From the NCBI GenBank assembly GCA_902802265.1, contig CADCLN010000035.1, positions 1-41,561 on the forward strand: a DNA stretch of 41,561 bases. The letters run 5' to 3'. Position numbers and translations under genes: made by a program. Shown one piece after another: positions 14,773 to 22,727 of this stretch (positions are counted from its first letter, which is position 1; each line of letters starts with the position of its first letter). The notes below the pieces were generated by a model. The model was given only the letters and a program-made list of their open reading frames with translations. It made no database searches and was not told the DNA's origin. This DNA is from an uncultured Bacteroidales bacterium. Lineage in GTDB: Bacteria > Bacteroidota > Bacteroidia > Bacteroidales > Bacteroidaceae.

Positions 14773-16546
14773 ACTCCCTCAGTCCAGCGACGAAGTTTGG
14801 GCTAACGACGCTTTTGTGGGTGCCGACTACGTCAGCTACTCCATTCAGAATAATATCTGGTATGGCTGCGGACTCAACATCGCCATCGGCCTTGTCGGAA
14901 AAGACATGTCGCCCAATGCCAAGAAGTTATTTGTCAAGAATTCCTACTTTAATCCCGACGAAGCCTCGGACGACGTGAAGGACCAAGCCGTACTGGAGAC
15001 TGCTGCCGACACCGGTGGCGACATTCTGACTACCAACCCAACGTTTGCCGACATCGCCCACGCCGACTTCCACTTGCACCCAGGTTCGCTGCAAGCCCGA
15101 TACAAGACGGGTGACCCACGCTGGTTGACTCCTTACAGTGCTGCCCAAGCGCTGCCCGCCGACATCGTGCTGAATCTGCCCAAAGCTGAAAACATTACCG
15201 ACCGACTCAACGCAGCCATCGGCAAGGTAGATAAGGTGGGCGACATCACCATCTTGCTCGCCATGGGCGTGAAGTACACCATCACCCAGACCATCAAGTC
15301 CGCAGGGTCGGTCACCATCGTCGGCAACGGTTCGCAAGTGAACTGCACCAAAATCAACGGTCCACTCATTACCCTGGAAGGCACCGAAGCCTGCCCCAAC
15401 AATATGAACGCCGACGGAACAGTGGGTGACAAGAACCCCTTCTACCGACACATCGAAACAGTGTCCATCTCGGGCATCCAGACATCCCTGAAAAAAGTTT
15501 CCACCATCATCCGTGACACACAGAAAACCCTCGTGGACAACGTCTTCATCGACGAATGTGTGTTCGAAATAGAAGGCTCCGACAATCTGTTCGACTTCAC
15601 CGGCTACCCCGCCATCCTCGAAATATCCAACTCCACGCTGTGGTCGGAACGCGGACACACAGGGCATCTGCTCTCCGCTGGCGGACGCGTAAGGGACCTC
15701 GACAAAACGCAGAACACCCTCATCCAAGCCATCACCATCGACTACTCCACACTGTATCAAATATCGCGTGGCACTCAGCTCAACAATCTCGCCGCCAAAG
15801 CCAGCCGCACACTGAACCTCACGCTCACCAACTCCATCCTCTATAACTGCACCGCCAACGGACAGGAGGTCTGCGGATGGATGGGCGGAGCGGAGAGCGA
15901 CGGCCCCATAACCACTTATAACAAGAATACCTACTGGAACGATGGTGCTGTGCAGGCAGGCTGGATAGACGAAGACGAAGCCCTCGACGGACGTGACCTC
16001 ACCCGCACAGCCTTCCTGGCTGACCCAGGCTTTTACGACGTAGAGAGTGGCGACTTCGCCATCGCCAACCGCGCACCACAGGCTCAGGTACCCGAAAACC
16101 AGCCTCAGTACGGCGACCCCCACTGGCAGACTTGGCCCGCCGGCGACAGTTATGTCAACACTCAGTTCAACCCCGACCAGGCAACCCTTCTCACCGATAA
16201 GGTGTATGCCAATCCTGACACTCCCGTCACCCTCATCGTCACCCCCGCCACCGACTACCAGCTCGAAAGTGTCAGTGTCACCGACGAGCAGGGCAACTCC
16301 CTCCCCGTCGAAATGGCAGACTCGGAAGACTCGGCAGACTCGCAAACGCTCGTCTTCACCATGCCAGAAACGGATGTCACCATCATCGCTACCTTCACAC
16401 AAGAAAAAGCCGTTGGCATCGACTCCCCAACAGCCATCTCCGCACAGCACACCGACAGCCAGTGGTACACGCTGCACGGCATACCTGTGCAGAAACCCAC
16501 ACGAGGCATCTACATCCACAATAACAAGAAAGTGCTGGTCCGGTAG
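14773..16546 (+). pseudogene. 5'-truncated secreted beta-helix-like protein gene (DUF4957/DUF5123-like)
   Basis: An open frame begins right after a stop at 14770-14772, without a signal peptide, and its first readable residues (SSDEVWANDAFVGADYVSYS) already look like mid-protein. A GTG at 14816 could start 576 residues, but nothing supports it. Two parallel modules are visible: TNPTFADIAHADFHLHPGS with GDPRWL, and ADPGFYDVESGDFAIANRAP with GDPHW. Between them lie right-handed beta-helix-type repeats. The end (LHGIPVQKPTRGIYIHNNKK then VLVR) is a Prevotella-style C-terminal tail of exported proteins. The missing N-terminus and signal peptide argue for a 5' deletion placed directly behind the adenylation-enzyme gene. 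Confidence 0.65.
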
Positions 16547-16564
16547 CACGGTGAATACAGTCCA

Positions 16565-16615
16565 TAAAGTTTTGTGCCCTCAACGAAAACCGACGTTGAG
16601 GGCACAAAAACTTTA
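16565..16615. terminator. Strong bidirectional hairpin terminator
   Basis: Arms GTGCCCTCAACG (16574-16585) and CGTTGAGGGCAC (16593-16604) pair perfectly, extended by AAAGTTTT on the left and AAAACTTT on the right; the loop is a short A-rich run. The flanking A and T tracts suit termination on either strand. It closes the truncated gene ending at 16546. Confidence 0.8.
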
Positions 16616-16631
16616 CGAGAAAAATGAATTG

Positions 16632-16807
16632 GTGCTTCAGTGGCACTGCATTGTCACTTCAGTAGCAAAGTTCTCTCACTGCGGTGGCACTGCATTGCCA
16701 TTGCAGTAGCAAAGTTCTCTCACTTCAGTAGCACTGCATTGCCACAGAAGCGGCAAAGTTCTACTACTGGAGTCAGAGAACTTTGCCGCTGATTTCGGAG
16801 AACTGCC
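16632..16807. repeat. 22-bp lattice repeat array B (8 units)
   Basis: Eight back-to-back 22-bp units start at 16632, 16654, 16676, 16698, 16720, 16742, 16764 and 16786. Words are GCACTGCATTG (units 1, 3, 5), GCAAAGTTCTC or a one-base variant (units 2, 4, 6) and the inverted form AGAGAACTTTG (unit 7); unit 8 is divergent. The first five units alternate strictly between the two words. Linkers such as TCACTTCAGTA and TCACTGCGGTG are themselves short imperfect palindromes. The array fills the gap between a terminator and the 3' end of xth. Confidence 0.9.
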
Positions 16808-16823
16808 CTGGGCGGCAGTGGGG

Positions 16824-17612
16824 TCAGAAGTTTATTTCGACTGAAACAGGGCAGTGGTCGCTGCCGAGGATGTCGGTGTGGATGTGGGCTGCAACGAGCT
16901 GGGGTTGCAGACGGTCGGAGCAGAGCCAGTAGTCGATACGCCAACCTGCGTTTTTCTCACGGGCATGGAATCGGTAGGACCACCAGGAGTAAACATCGGT
17001 CTGAAGTGGATGGAAGTAGCGGAAGGTGTCGGTGAAACCTGCTGCGAGCAGCTGGGTGAACTTCTCGCGCTCTTCGTCGGTAAAGCCTGCGTTGTGATGG
17101 TTAGTCTTGGGGTTCTTGATGTCTATCTCCTGATGGGCTACATTCATATCGCCACAAACGAGCAGGGGCTTCTGCTGGTCGAGCTGCATGAGGTATTGAC
17201 GAAAGGCGTCGTCCCAGGTCATGCGATTATCCAGACGTCGGAGTCCGTCCTGCGAGTTGGGCGTATAGACGGTGACGAGGTAGAAGTCGGGGTATTCCAG
17301 TGTGATGACTCGTCCCTCGGTGTTCATGTCCATCCAGCCGTCGTTGGGCATGGCGTGAATGATGGTTTCGGGCAGTCCGTAGCTGACACTGAGCGGATGG
17401 AGACGGGTGTAGATAGCGGTGCCACTGTAGCCTTTCTTGTCGGCATAGTTCCAGTAGGATTCGTAGCCAGGGAACTGAAGGTCGAGCTGCCCGGCCTGCA
17501 TCTTGGTTTCTTGCAGGCAAAAGAAATCCGCGTCGAGCGCGGCAAAGGTCTCGCTGAAACCTTTACCTTGCACGGCGCGGAGTCCATTAACGTTCCAGGA
17601 AATGAATTTCAT
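16824..17612 (-). CDS. xth: Exodeoxyribonuclease III / AP endonuclease
   Basis: The 262-residue enzyme cleaves abasic sites and degrades 3' ends in base-excision repair. The ATG at 17612 opens with MKFISWNVNGLRAV, the family N-terminus. Catalytic motifs are visible: LQETKMQ (Glu), CGDMNVAH (Asp/Asn), NAGWRIDYWL and the terminal GSDHCPVSVEI (Asp-His). Longer frames upstream run into the CoA-transferase gene and are not used. It follows that gene after one base, so it is the last cistron of the 20980-16824 operon. Confidence 0.95.
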   Translation of the reverse strand: MKFISWNVNGLRAVQGKGFSETFAALDADFFCLQETKMQAGQLDLQFPGYESYWNYADKKGYSGTAIYTRLHPLSVSYGLPETIIHAMPNDGWMDMNTEGRVITLEYPDFYLVTVYTPNSQDGLRRLDNRMTWDDAFRQYLMQLDQQKPLLVCGDMNVAHQEIDIKNPKTNHHNAGFTDEEREKFTQLLAAGFTDTFRYFHPLQTDVYSWWSYRFHAREKNAGWRIDYWLCSDRLQPQLVAAHIHTDILGSDHCPVSVEINF

Positions 17613-17613
17613 G

Positions 17614-19110
17614 TTACGCAAACTTACTGAAGTCAACCTTGTGCATATCGCCCTCTTTGAGGAATGTGTCGTGGAAGGCATGGGTGGCTGCCATGTTGTG
17701 GCAGGACTGGCCTGTCTTGGATATTTTGAGGTAGTCCCATAACAGCTGCTTGTAGTCGGGGTGTGCACAGTTCTCGATGATGGCGTGTGCACGCTGGATG
17801 GGACTCTTGCCACGCAGGTCGGCTACGCCCTGTTCGGTGACGATGATGTTCACATCGTGCTCGGTGTGGTCGATGTGGCTGCAGAAGGGGACAATGGAGG
17901 AAATGAGTCCATCCTTTGCCACGGACGGGCAGGTAAAAATACTGAGGAAGGCGTTGCGCTCGAAGTCGCCGCTGCCGCCGATGCCGTTCATCATCTTGGT
18001 GCCGCAAATCTGTGTAGAGTTGGCGTGGCCGTAGAGGTCAACCTCGATGGCAGTGTTGATAGCGATGAGTCCGAGACGACGGATAACCTCAGCGTTGTTG
18101 GAGATTTCCGACTGGCGCAGCACGAGTTTGTCTTTGAAGAAGTCGATGTTGTCGTAGATGCTCTGCAGTTTGTCGTTAGTGACGGTGAGCGAACAGGTGG
18201 AGGCGCATTTTACGCGACCTTGGAACATGAGGTCAACAATGGCGTTCTGGAGCACTTCGGTATAGATTTCCATGGCTGGCATGTCGGGGTCGCTGCCGAG
18301 GGCAAAGAGGATGGCGTTGGCTGTGGTGCCTACTCCACTCTGGAAAGGCAGAAAGCCTGGAGGAATGATGCCACGGCGACGTTCTGCAAGGAGGAAGTTT
18401 GCCACGTTCTCGCCAATCTTGTCGGTGATGGGGTCTGCATCCTTGAAGGAACGTGCCTCGTCGGGGATGTCGCACGCTACGACGCCGACAATCTTCTTGG
18501 GGTCAATCTGCAGGTATGTGGTACCGATGCGGTCGGTCACATGCTCGATGGGGATGGGCTTGCGCTGTGGGGGGTCAAGAGGTTCATAGACATCGTGAAT
18601 GCCGATGCTCTTGGGGGAATGGAAGGCATTGAGTTCAAGGATGACACCTTTCTTGGCCAAACGGGCAATGGTGGGTGAGATGCCGCCTGCTGCGGTGAGA
18701 TAGACTTTGCCGTCGTCTTCGATGGCACAGACTTCGATGATGGCCCAATCCACATCGCCCAGGAATCCGTAGCGCAAGTCTTGTGCCATCATGCCGAGGT
18801 GGATGTCGTTGTAGGCGAGTTCACCTGCATTCACATGCTTGCGGAAGGTGGCGTTGGTGGTGTAGGGTGCACGGTAGCGAATGGCATGTTCGTCGCTGAG
18901 TACACCGTCGCAGGACTGTCCCGTAGAGGCACCTGTAAAGATGCCTATCTGGTAGGGGCGACCTGCTTCGTGTTCTGCATGAGCCACTTTTGCAATTTCT
19001 GCTGTCACGGCCTTGGGTGTTCCTGCGGGAGTAAATCCCGAAAGGCCGATGTTGTCTCCGTTCTTAATAAGTGCTGCAGCTTCGGCTGCTGTCATTGTTG
19101 TAAAAGCCAT
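17614..19110 (-). CDS. Acetyl-CoA hydrolase/CoA-transferase family protein (probably succinate CoA-transferase)
   Basis: The 498-residue protein fits the Ach1/Cat1 class that moves CoA between succinate and acetate or propionate, a step used in propionate and succinate fermentation by Bacteroidota. Visible family features are GLSGFTPAGTPKAV near the N-terminus, FQSGVGTTANAIL, the catalytic Glu region MEIYTEVLQNAI, GIGGSGDFERNAF and ITEQGVADLRG-type motif VTEQGVADLRG. No signal peptide, so cytosolic. It lies 15 bases after glsB and one base before xth. The acyl acceptor cannot be told from sequence reading. Confidence 0.88.
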   Translation of the reverse strand: MAFTTMTAAEAAALIKNGDNIGLSGFTPAGTPKAVTAEIAKVAHAEHEAGRPYQIGIFTGASTGQSCDGVLSDEHAIRYRAPYTTNATFRKHVNAGELAYNDIHLGMMAQDLRYGFLGDVDWAIIEVCAIEDDGKVYLTAAGGISPTIARLAKKGVILELNAFHSPKSIGIHDVYEPLDPPQRKPIPIEHVTDRIGTTYLQIDPKKIVGVVACDIPDEARSFKDADPITDKIGENVANFLLAERRRGIIPPGFLPFQSGVGTTANAILFALGSDPDMPAMEIYTEVLQNAIVDLMFQGRVKCASTCSLTVTNDKLQSIYDNIDFFKDKLVLRQSEISNNAEVIRRLGLIAINTAIEVDLYGHANSTQICGTKMMNGIGGSGDFERNAFLSIFTCPSVAKDGLISSIVPFCSHIDHTEHDVNIIVTEQGVADLRGKSPIQRAHAIIENCAHPDYKQLLWDYLKISKTGQSCHNMAATHAFHDTFLKEGDMHKVDFSKFA

Positions 19111-19125
19111 ATAATTAAAAGTATA

Positions 19126-20106
19126 TTATGATATTATCTTGTTTGCTCCGCTCGTTATCTGCACGTATTCGGGGTGTTCTTGAGCAAAGTTGTCTATGTA
19201 GCGAATGCGCTTTTCATCGTAAATCTCGCCCACGGCAATGAGAATGCCTGTTTCCTCAACATCGCCAAAGCCGTAGTTGATGGCTGTGCCAAACATCTTC
19301 ATGGTCGGTGACAGGCACATGTAGGCATTGACCAGGGGAGGGATGCTGTAGCCTAAGGACCGAATTTCGCGATTGAGCACTTTGTAGTCTTCCTTGAAGT
19401 CGTCGTGGCAGAAGAGTTTCTCAAACTGACGGGCATCGTGTTCCAGCTGCAAAGGTTTTACAGGCAGCACCAGTCCTTGTTTGTCGGCAAAGTGCTTACG
19501 CAAGAAGTAGAGTATCATGTCACGCCCCATACGGTTGTAGGAGGGGTACATGGTCACTTTGCCGAAGTAGTATTTGCAGCCAGGCATAATCACGGCAAGG
19601 GCTCCCAGTCCGTCCCACAGGTTGTCGAGGGCAAAGATGGCTTTCGACCCTGCACGGGTTGACTGGTATTCCAGCGTGACAAATGAACGTCCCAACTCAA
19701 TGATGTAGGGCAGGTAGTTCTGGATGAATTCGTCGGAGAAATGAAACATGTGGCTCGTTGCCAAAATGGGTTGCCCTTTGCTGTCGAACTTGATGTCTGG
19801 TCCCAGGATGTAACGATAGCCGCCGATGATTTTCTCTGCTTCGGGGTCCCACACAATCAGTTGCTTGTAGGGATTGTCCATGGTGTCAAATTCGTCCAAG
19901 TCGCAATCTAAGCCTGTACCGCCACCCGCTGCACGGAAGGCAATTTCGCGTAAACGACCTATTTCCCGCAGCACGTGGGGGGAGTCTTGCCATGTGACAA
20001 TGTATATTTCATTATTGCTGCGACTGGTCATGCGCAACTGCTTGTCTGCCGTGAGTTCTGACTTGAGAACTTCCACAGGGATGGGTTCTATGATTGGTTT
20101 TTCCAT
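19126..20106 (-). CDS. glsB: GNAT-type N-acyltransferase, glycine-lipid synthesis (GlsB-like)
   Basis: The start is the ATG at 20106 (MEKPIIEPIPVEVLKSEL), giving 326 residues; an upstream extension overlaps the neighbour. The central region IGGYRYILGPD, YIIELGRSFV and YFGKVTMYPSYNRMGRDMI matches the acyl-ACP-dependent OlsB/GlsB family, which adds a 3-hydroxy fatty acid to the amino group of glycine or ornithine. The adjacent acyltransferase gene at 20114 is the expected GlsA partner, and this pair makes glycine lipids in Bacteroides. The two genes are separated by seven bases. Function is by family and context. Confidence 0.8.
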   Translation of the reverse strand: MEKPIIEPIPVEVLKSELTADKQLRMTSRSNNEIYIVTWQDSPHVLREIGRLREIAFRAAGGGTGLDCDLDEFDTMDNPYKQLIVWDPEAEKIIGGYRYILGPDIKFDSKGQPILATSHMFHFSDEFIQNYLPYIIELGRSFVTLEYQSTRAGSKAIFALDNLWDGLGALAVIMPGCKYYFGKVTMYPSYNRMGRDMILYFLRKHFADKQGLVLPVKPLQLEHDARQFEKLFCHDDFKEDYKVLNREIRSLGYSIPPLVNAYMCLSPTMKMFGTAINYGFGDVEETGILIAVGEIYDEKRIRYIDNFAQEHPEYVQITSGANKIIS

Positions 20107-20113
20107 ATCTTCT

Positions 20114-20980
20114 TTATAATTCGTACACTTTGTCTTGCACCCATTGTGCCCATTGCGAGGCGGACTTCGATTTGTCCGTAAATGTCTGCCAAGGAATGGG
20201 TTCACCAAATGTGACCGTAAAATTCTTACCTACATTCTTGTACATTTCATCGACCAGGAAAAGCATGGCCAGGTTCACTTTCAACTTATGTTTTTGACAA
20301 AAACGGGCTATCTTGTAGAAACGTTTGGAGTTGTGTCCGGAAAAATGCACAGGGATGACGTCGCGATGGGTTTCAATGCTCTTGGTAATGAAAGTCTTTT
20401 TCCACGGCAAATCACGAATGGTGCCATCGTCTTGCTGACGTGAACACAGCCCAGCAGGAAACATCACCACATTGCGTTCACTCTGGAAGGCTGCTTCTAC
20501 CATCTTCGGGAAATTCCGACTCTGACCGCCCATCTTGTTGATAGGCACACAAAGTGGAGCCAAACCTTTCAAGTTCATCAGAATGTCATTGACCAGATAG
20601 ACCATCTTGCTGTCCCATTTGCCACAGACAATGCTGCCTAACGCCACACCGTCCTCACCACCCAACGGATGGTTCGACACGATGGTAAACCAACGGCCGC
20701 CCTCGTTACTGGGCAATGCATCGAGTCCTGGCTGCACCACACCGTTTATCTTGGTTTGCAGTGTAATGTTCATTTCCAGATACTTGACACATTCGTCAAG
20801 GAAATCCTTCCCTATCTTGCCTTTTGCACGGCCAGTCAGGTAATGGTTTACCTCGTCTTGATGCAATATTTTCTTCAGCCAACCGACCACAAAGCCAGGA
20901 ATGTATTTGGCTTTTGCCCCAGCCTTCTCTTGGATGATTTTGTCAATATCGACTCTGAAATCTTGCGTTTCTTCTGCCAT
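20114..20980 (-). CDS. glsA: 1-acyl-glycerol-phosphate-type O-acyltransferase, glycine-lipid synthesis (GlsA-like)
   Basis: The 288-residue protein has the PlsC acyltransferase motif NHPLGGEDG (the HX4D box, about residue 125) and the downstream FPAGLCSR motif (acceptor-binding EGTR-like position). An interfacial hydrophobic helix lies at about residues 22-33 (PGFVVGWLKKIL). In the glycine-lipid pathway GlsA adds the second fatty acid to the lyso-lipid made by GlsB. It heads the reverse operon glsA-glsB-CoA transferase-xth, and a good promoter lies at 21064-21034. Confidence 0.8.
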   Translation of the reverse strand: MAEETQDFRVDIDKIIQEKAGAKAKYIPGFVVGWLKKILHQDEVNHYLTGRAKGKIGKDFLDECVKYLEMNITLQTKINGVVQPGLDALPSNEGGRWFTIVSNHPLGGEDGVALGSIVCGKWDSKMVYLVNDILMNLKGLAPLCVPINKMGGQSRNFPKMVEAAFQSERNVVMFPAGLCSRQQDDGTIRDLPWKKTFITKSIETHRDVIPVHFSGHNSKRFYKIARFCQKHKLKVNLAMLFLVDEMYKNVGKNFTVTFGEPIPWQTFTDKSKSASQWAQWVQDKVYEL

Positions 20981-21033
20981 ATTACTGTGCTTCTTTCTTT
21001 TCTCTCATTTTGCCCAAATTGGCAAATTTCGTG

Positions 21034-21064
21034 CAAAAATACGGCTTTCTTTTGACTCTTTCAA
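21034..21064 (-). promoter_or_regulatory. Promoter of the glsA-glsB operon
   Basis: On the reverse strand TTG (21064-21062), 20 bases, then TATTTTTG (21041-21034) matches the Bacteroidota TTTG/TANNTTTG promoter. It lies 54 bases before the glsA start. Confidence 0.65.
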
Positions 21065-21150
21065 CAAAAATGTCAAAATTTTAGGCAAAAGCCTATCATT
21101 TCGTACCAAGCACCGTGTTTTATATAAAGAATTTGGGATGATAGAACGGA

Positions 21151-22719
21151 TTACTTCAAATAGGTGTCCATCAGTTTTTGGGCATTTTCGTCTCCCAGGT
21201 CAATGGCTCGCTGCAGACTTTGACGAGCGGAGGTTTTGTCGCCTTTCTGAAGCTGAGCATAGCCTAAGATGCGGTAGGCATCGGGCTGGTTGGGGTCGAG
21301 GGCAAGGGCTGACTGGCAAGCTTCGATACATTCATCCACATGGTTGACACGAAGACAAATCACTGCCTTTTCGACGCGGTAAGCCACATTGTTGGGTGCC
21401 GCCGTAACGGCAGAAATGATGTCGTCGTAGGCTTGCTGATACATGTGTGCATTGATTTCTATCTGTGAACGTTCATAATAGAACAAGGCATTGACCTTGC
21501 TGTTCATCAGATAAGCGTATTGATTGTAGTCGAGCACAGCTTCACGATATTTTTCGTTGTTTGCCAACACTTGTCCGCGTCGAAGCACATAGTTTGCAGC
21601 TTCGCGTGGCAAGGGGGTACCAAAGGAAGCAATCGCTGTGTCGAGCGGAGCTAATATGTCGGCCAGACTATCGCCCCGTGTTTCACGCAGGGCACTGATA
21701 GCATAAAGAACCCCTGGCGACTGATGACCCTCTGCACAGAGGCGGTCATAGATGGCCAATGCTCCACCTACATCTCCCTTAACACTGAGAATCTGGGCAC
21801 GAAGGGTGGAGGCATAGACGTTGGCTGCCGACTTGTTTTCGGAAAGAGACTCGTATTGCTGCAAGTCGGCTTCTGCTTCATCATATTGACGCAAATCGGC
21901 ACGGAGTGTGGCACGACGATAATATCCTTCAGCATTGTCGGGATAAGTGCGGATGAAACGGTCTATAAGTGCTCCATATTCCTCATTGCTTGCCGATTGC
22001 GACTTAAAGTAGGTGTAAACCAGAGACTCTTCTTTTGTGTCGGGCAGTCCCTTGGGGATGTTGATGCCGTTCAATGCCACCTGAGTCGCTGTCGGCATGA
22101 AGGCTGATATTTTCAGTTCGTCACGATAACGGATGTCCATCACATAACTTTTGCCTCCCACAGCAGATTGCAAGATGCCAACCAATTCGCCACTTTCATT
22201 GAAGACAGGAGCACCTACAGCCTCTGTGCCTAAATCAGCAGAAAGCGTATAGTAACTGTACTGGTCTTTAACGGGAGAGGTTTCCAGCACACGTCCCGAT
22301 GCACAGACTTTGGATTTCTGCTGTGTGAAAGGAAGTGCATAGACTACTCCACCCTGCGGAATTGCAGTCGTACTGACAGGGAGCACAGCATTACCTTTTG
22401 TGTTCACCAAGAAACGCACCATCGAATAAGTGTCGTCTGCCCCCTTGATGCAGTCCACATCGGCAGTTTTTCCGCTTTGGTCAGTTACCACAGCCCTGTA
22501 GGCATCTTTCATCAGCGCATAGTCGGCAAGCGCTTCGCCGTTTTCACCCACATAGAAGGCCGTGCCCGTGTGAAGAACGTTGCCATCCTTGTCAAAAGTA
22601 TTCAACTGCACAATGGCTTTTTGCACCTTGCTGGCATATTTAGGCAGCGGTGCTTGTTGGGCAAAAAGAGGGGAAAAAGATAAAATGAAAAGGACGAGGG
22701 CAAGTATTCTTTGTTTCAT
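21151..22719 (-). CDS. Exported TPR protein with inactive trypsin-like domain
   Basis: The 522-residue product starts with a signal peptide (MKQRILALVLFILSFSPLFA). Residues 28-200 follow the fold of HtrA/trypsin-like proteases (GTAFYVGENGEALADYALM, GAPVFNESGELVGILQS). The three catalytic sites are missing: the His site reads ADYALM instead of NYHV, the Asp site DTYSMV instead of DLAIL, and the Ser site GTEAVGAP instead of GNSGGP. Residues about 225-520 are TPR repeats (AEGYYRRATLRADLRQYDEAEADL, DAYRILGYAQLQKGDKTSA). It probably binds proteins or peptides in the envelope rather than cutting them. It ends 8 bases before recN starts on the same strand's upstream side. Confidence 0.8.
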   Translation of the reverse strand: MKQRILALVLFILSFSPLFAQQAPLPKYASKVQKAIVQLNTFDKDGNVLHTGTAFYVGENGEALADYALMKDAYRAVVTDQSGKTADVDCIKGADDTYSMVRFLVNTKGNAVLPVSTTAIPQGGVVYALPFTQQKSKVCASGRVLETSPVKDQYSYYTLSADLGTEAVGAPVFNESGELVGILQSAVGGKSYVMDIRYRDELKISAFMPTATQVALNGINIPKGLPDTKEESLVYTYFKSQSASNEEYGALIDRFIRTYPDNAEGYYRRATLRADLRQYDEAEADLQQYESLSENKSAANVYASTLRAQILSVKGDVGGALAIYDRLCAEGHQSPGVLYAISALRETRGDSLADILAPLDTAIASFGTPLPREAANYVLRRGQVLANNEKYREAVLDYNQYAYLMNSKVNALFYYERSQIEINAHMYQQAYDDIISAVTAAPNNVAYRVEKAVICLRVNHVDECIEACQSALALDPNQPDAYRILGYAQLQKGDKTSARQSLQRAIDLGDENAQKLMDTYLK

Positions 22720-22727
22720 GTTCTTTT

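Noticed and set aside
14927-16549. Reverse open frame of 540 codons over the truncated beta-helix gene
   Set aside because: Val/Gly/Asp-rich antisense shadow of the forward gene, which has real module repeats and an export tail.
618-16807. The 22-bp arrays as CRISPR arrays
   Set aside because: Repeats are 11-bp words on a 22-bp step, with no unique spacers of 30 or so bases and no cas genes in the window.
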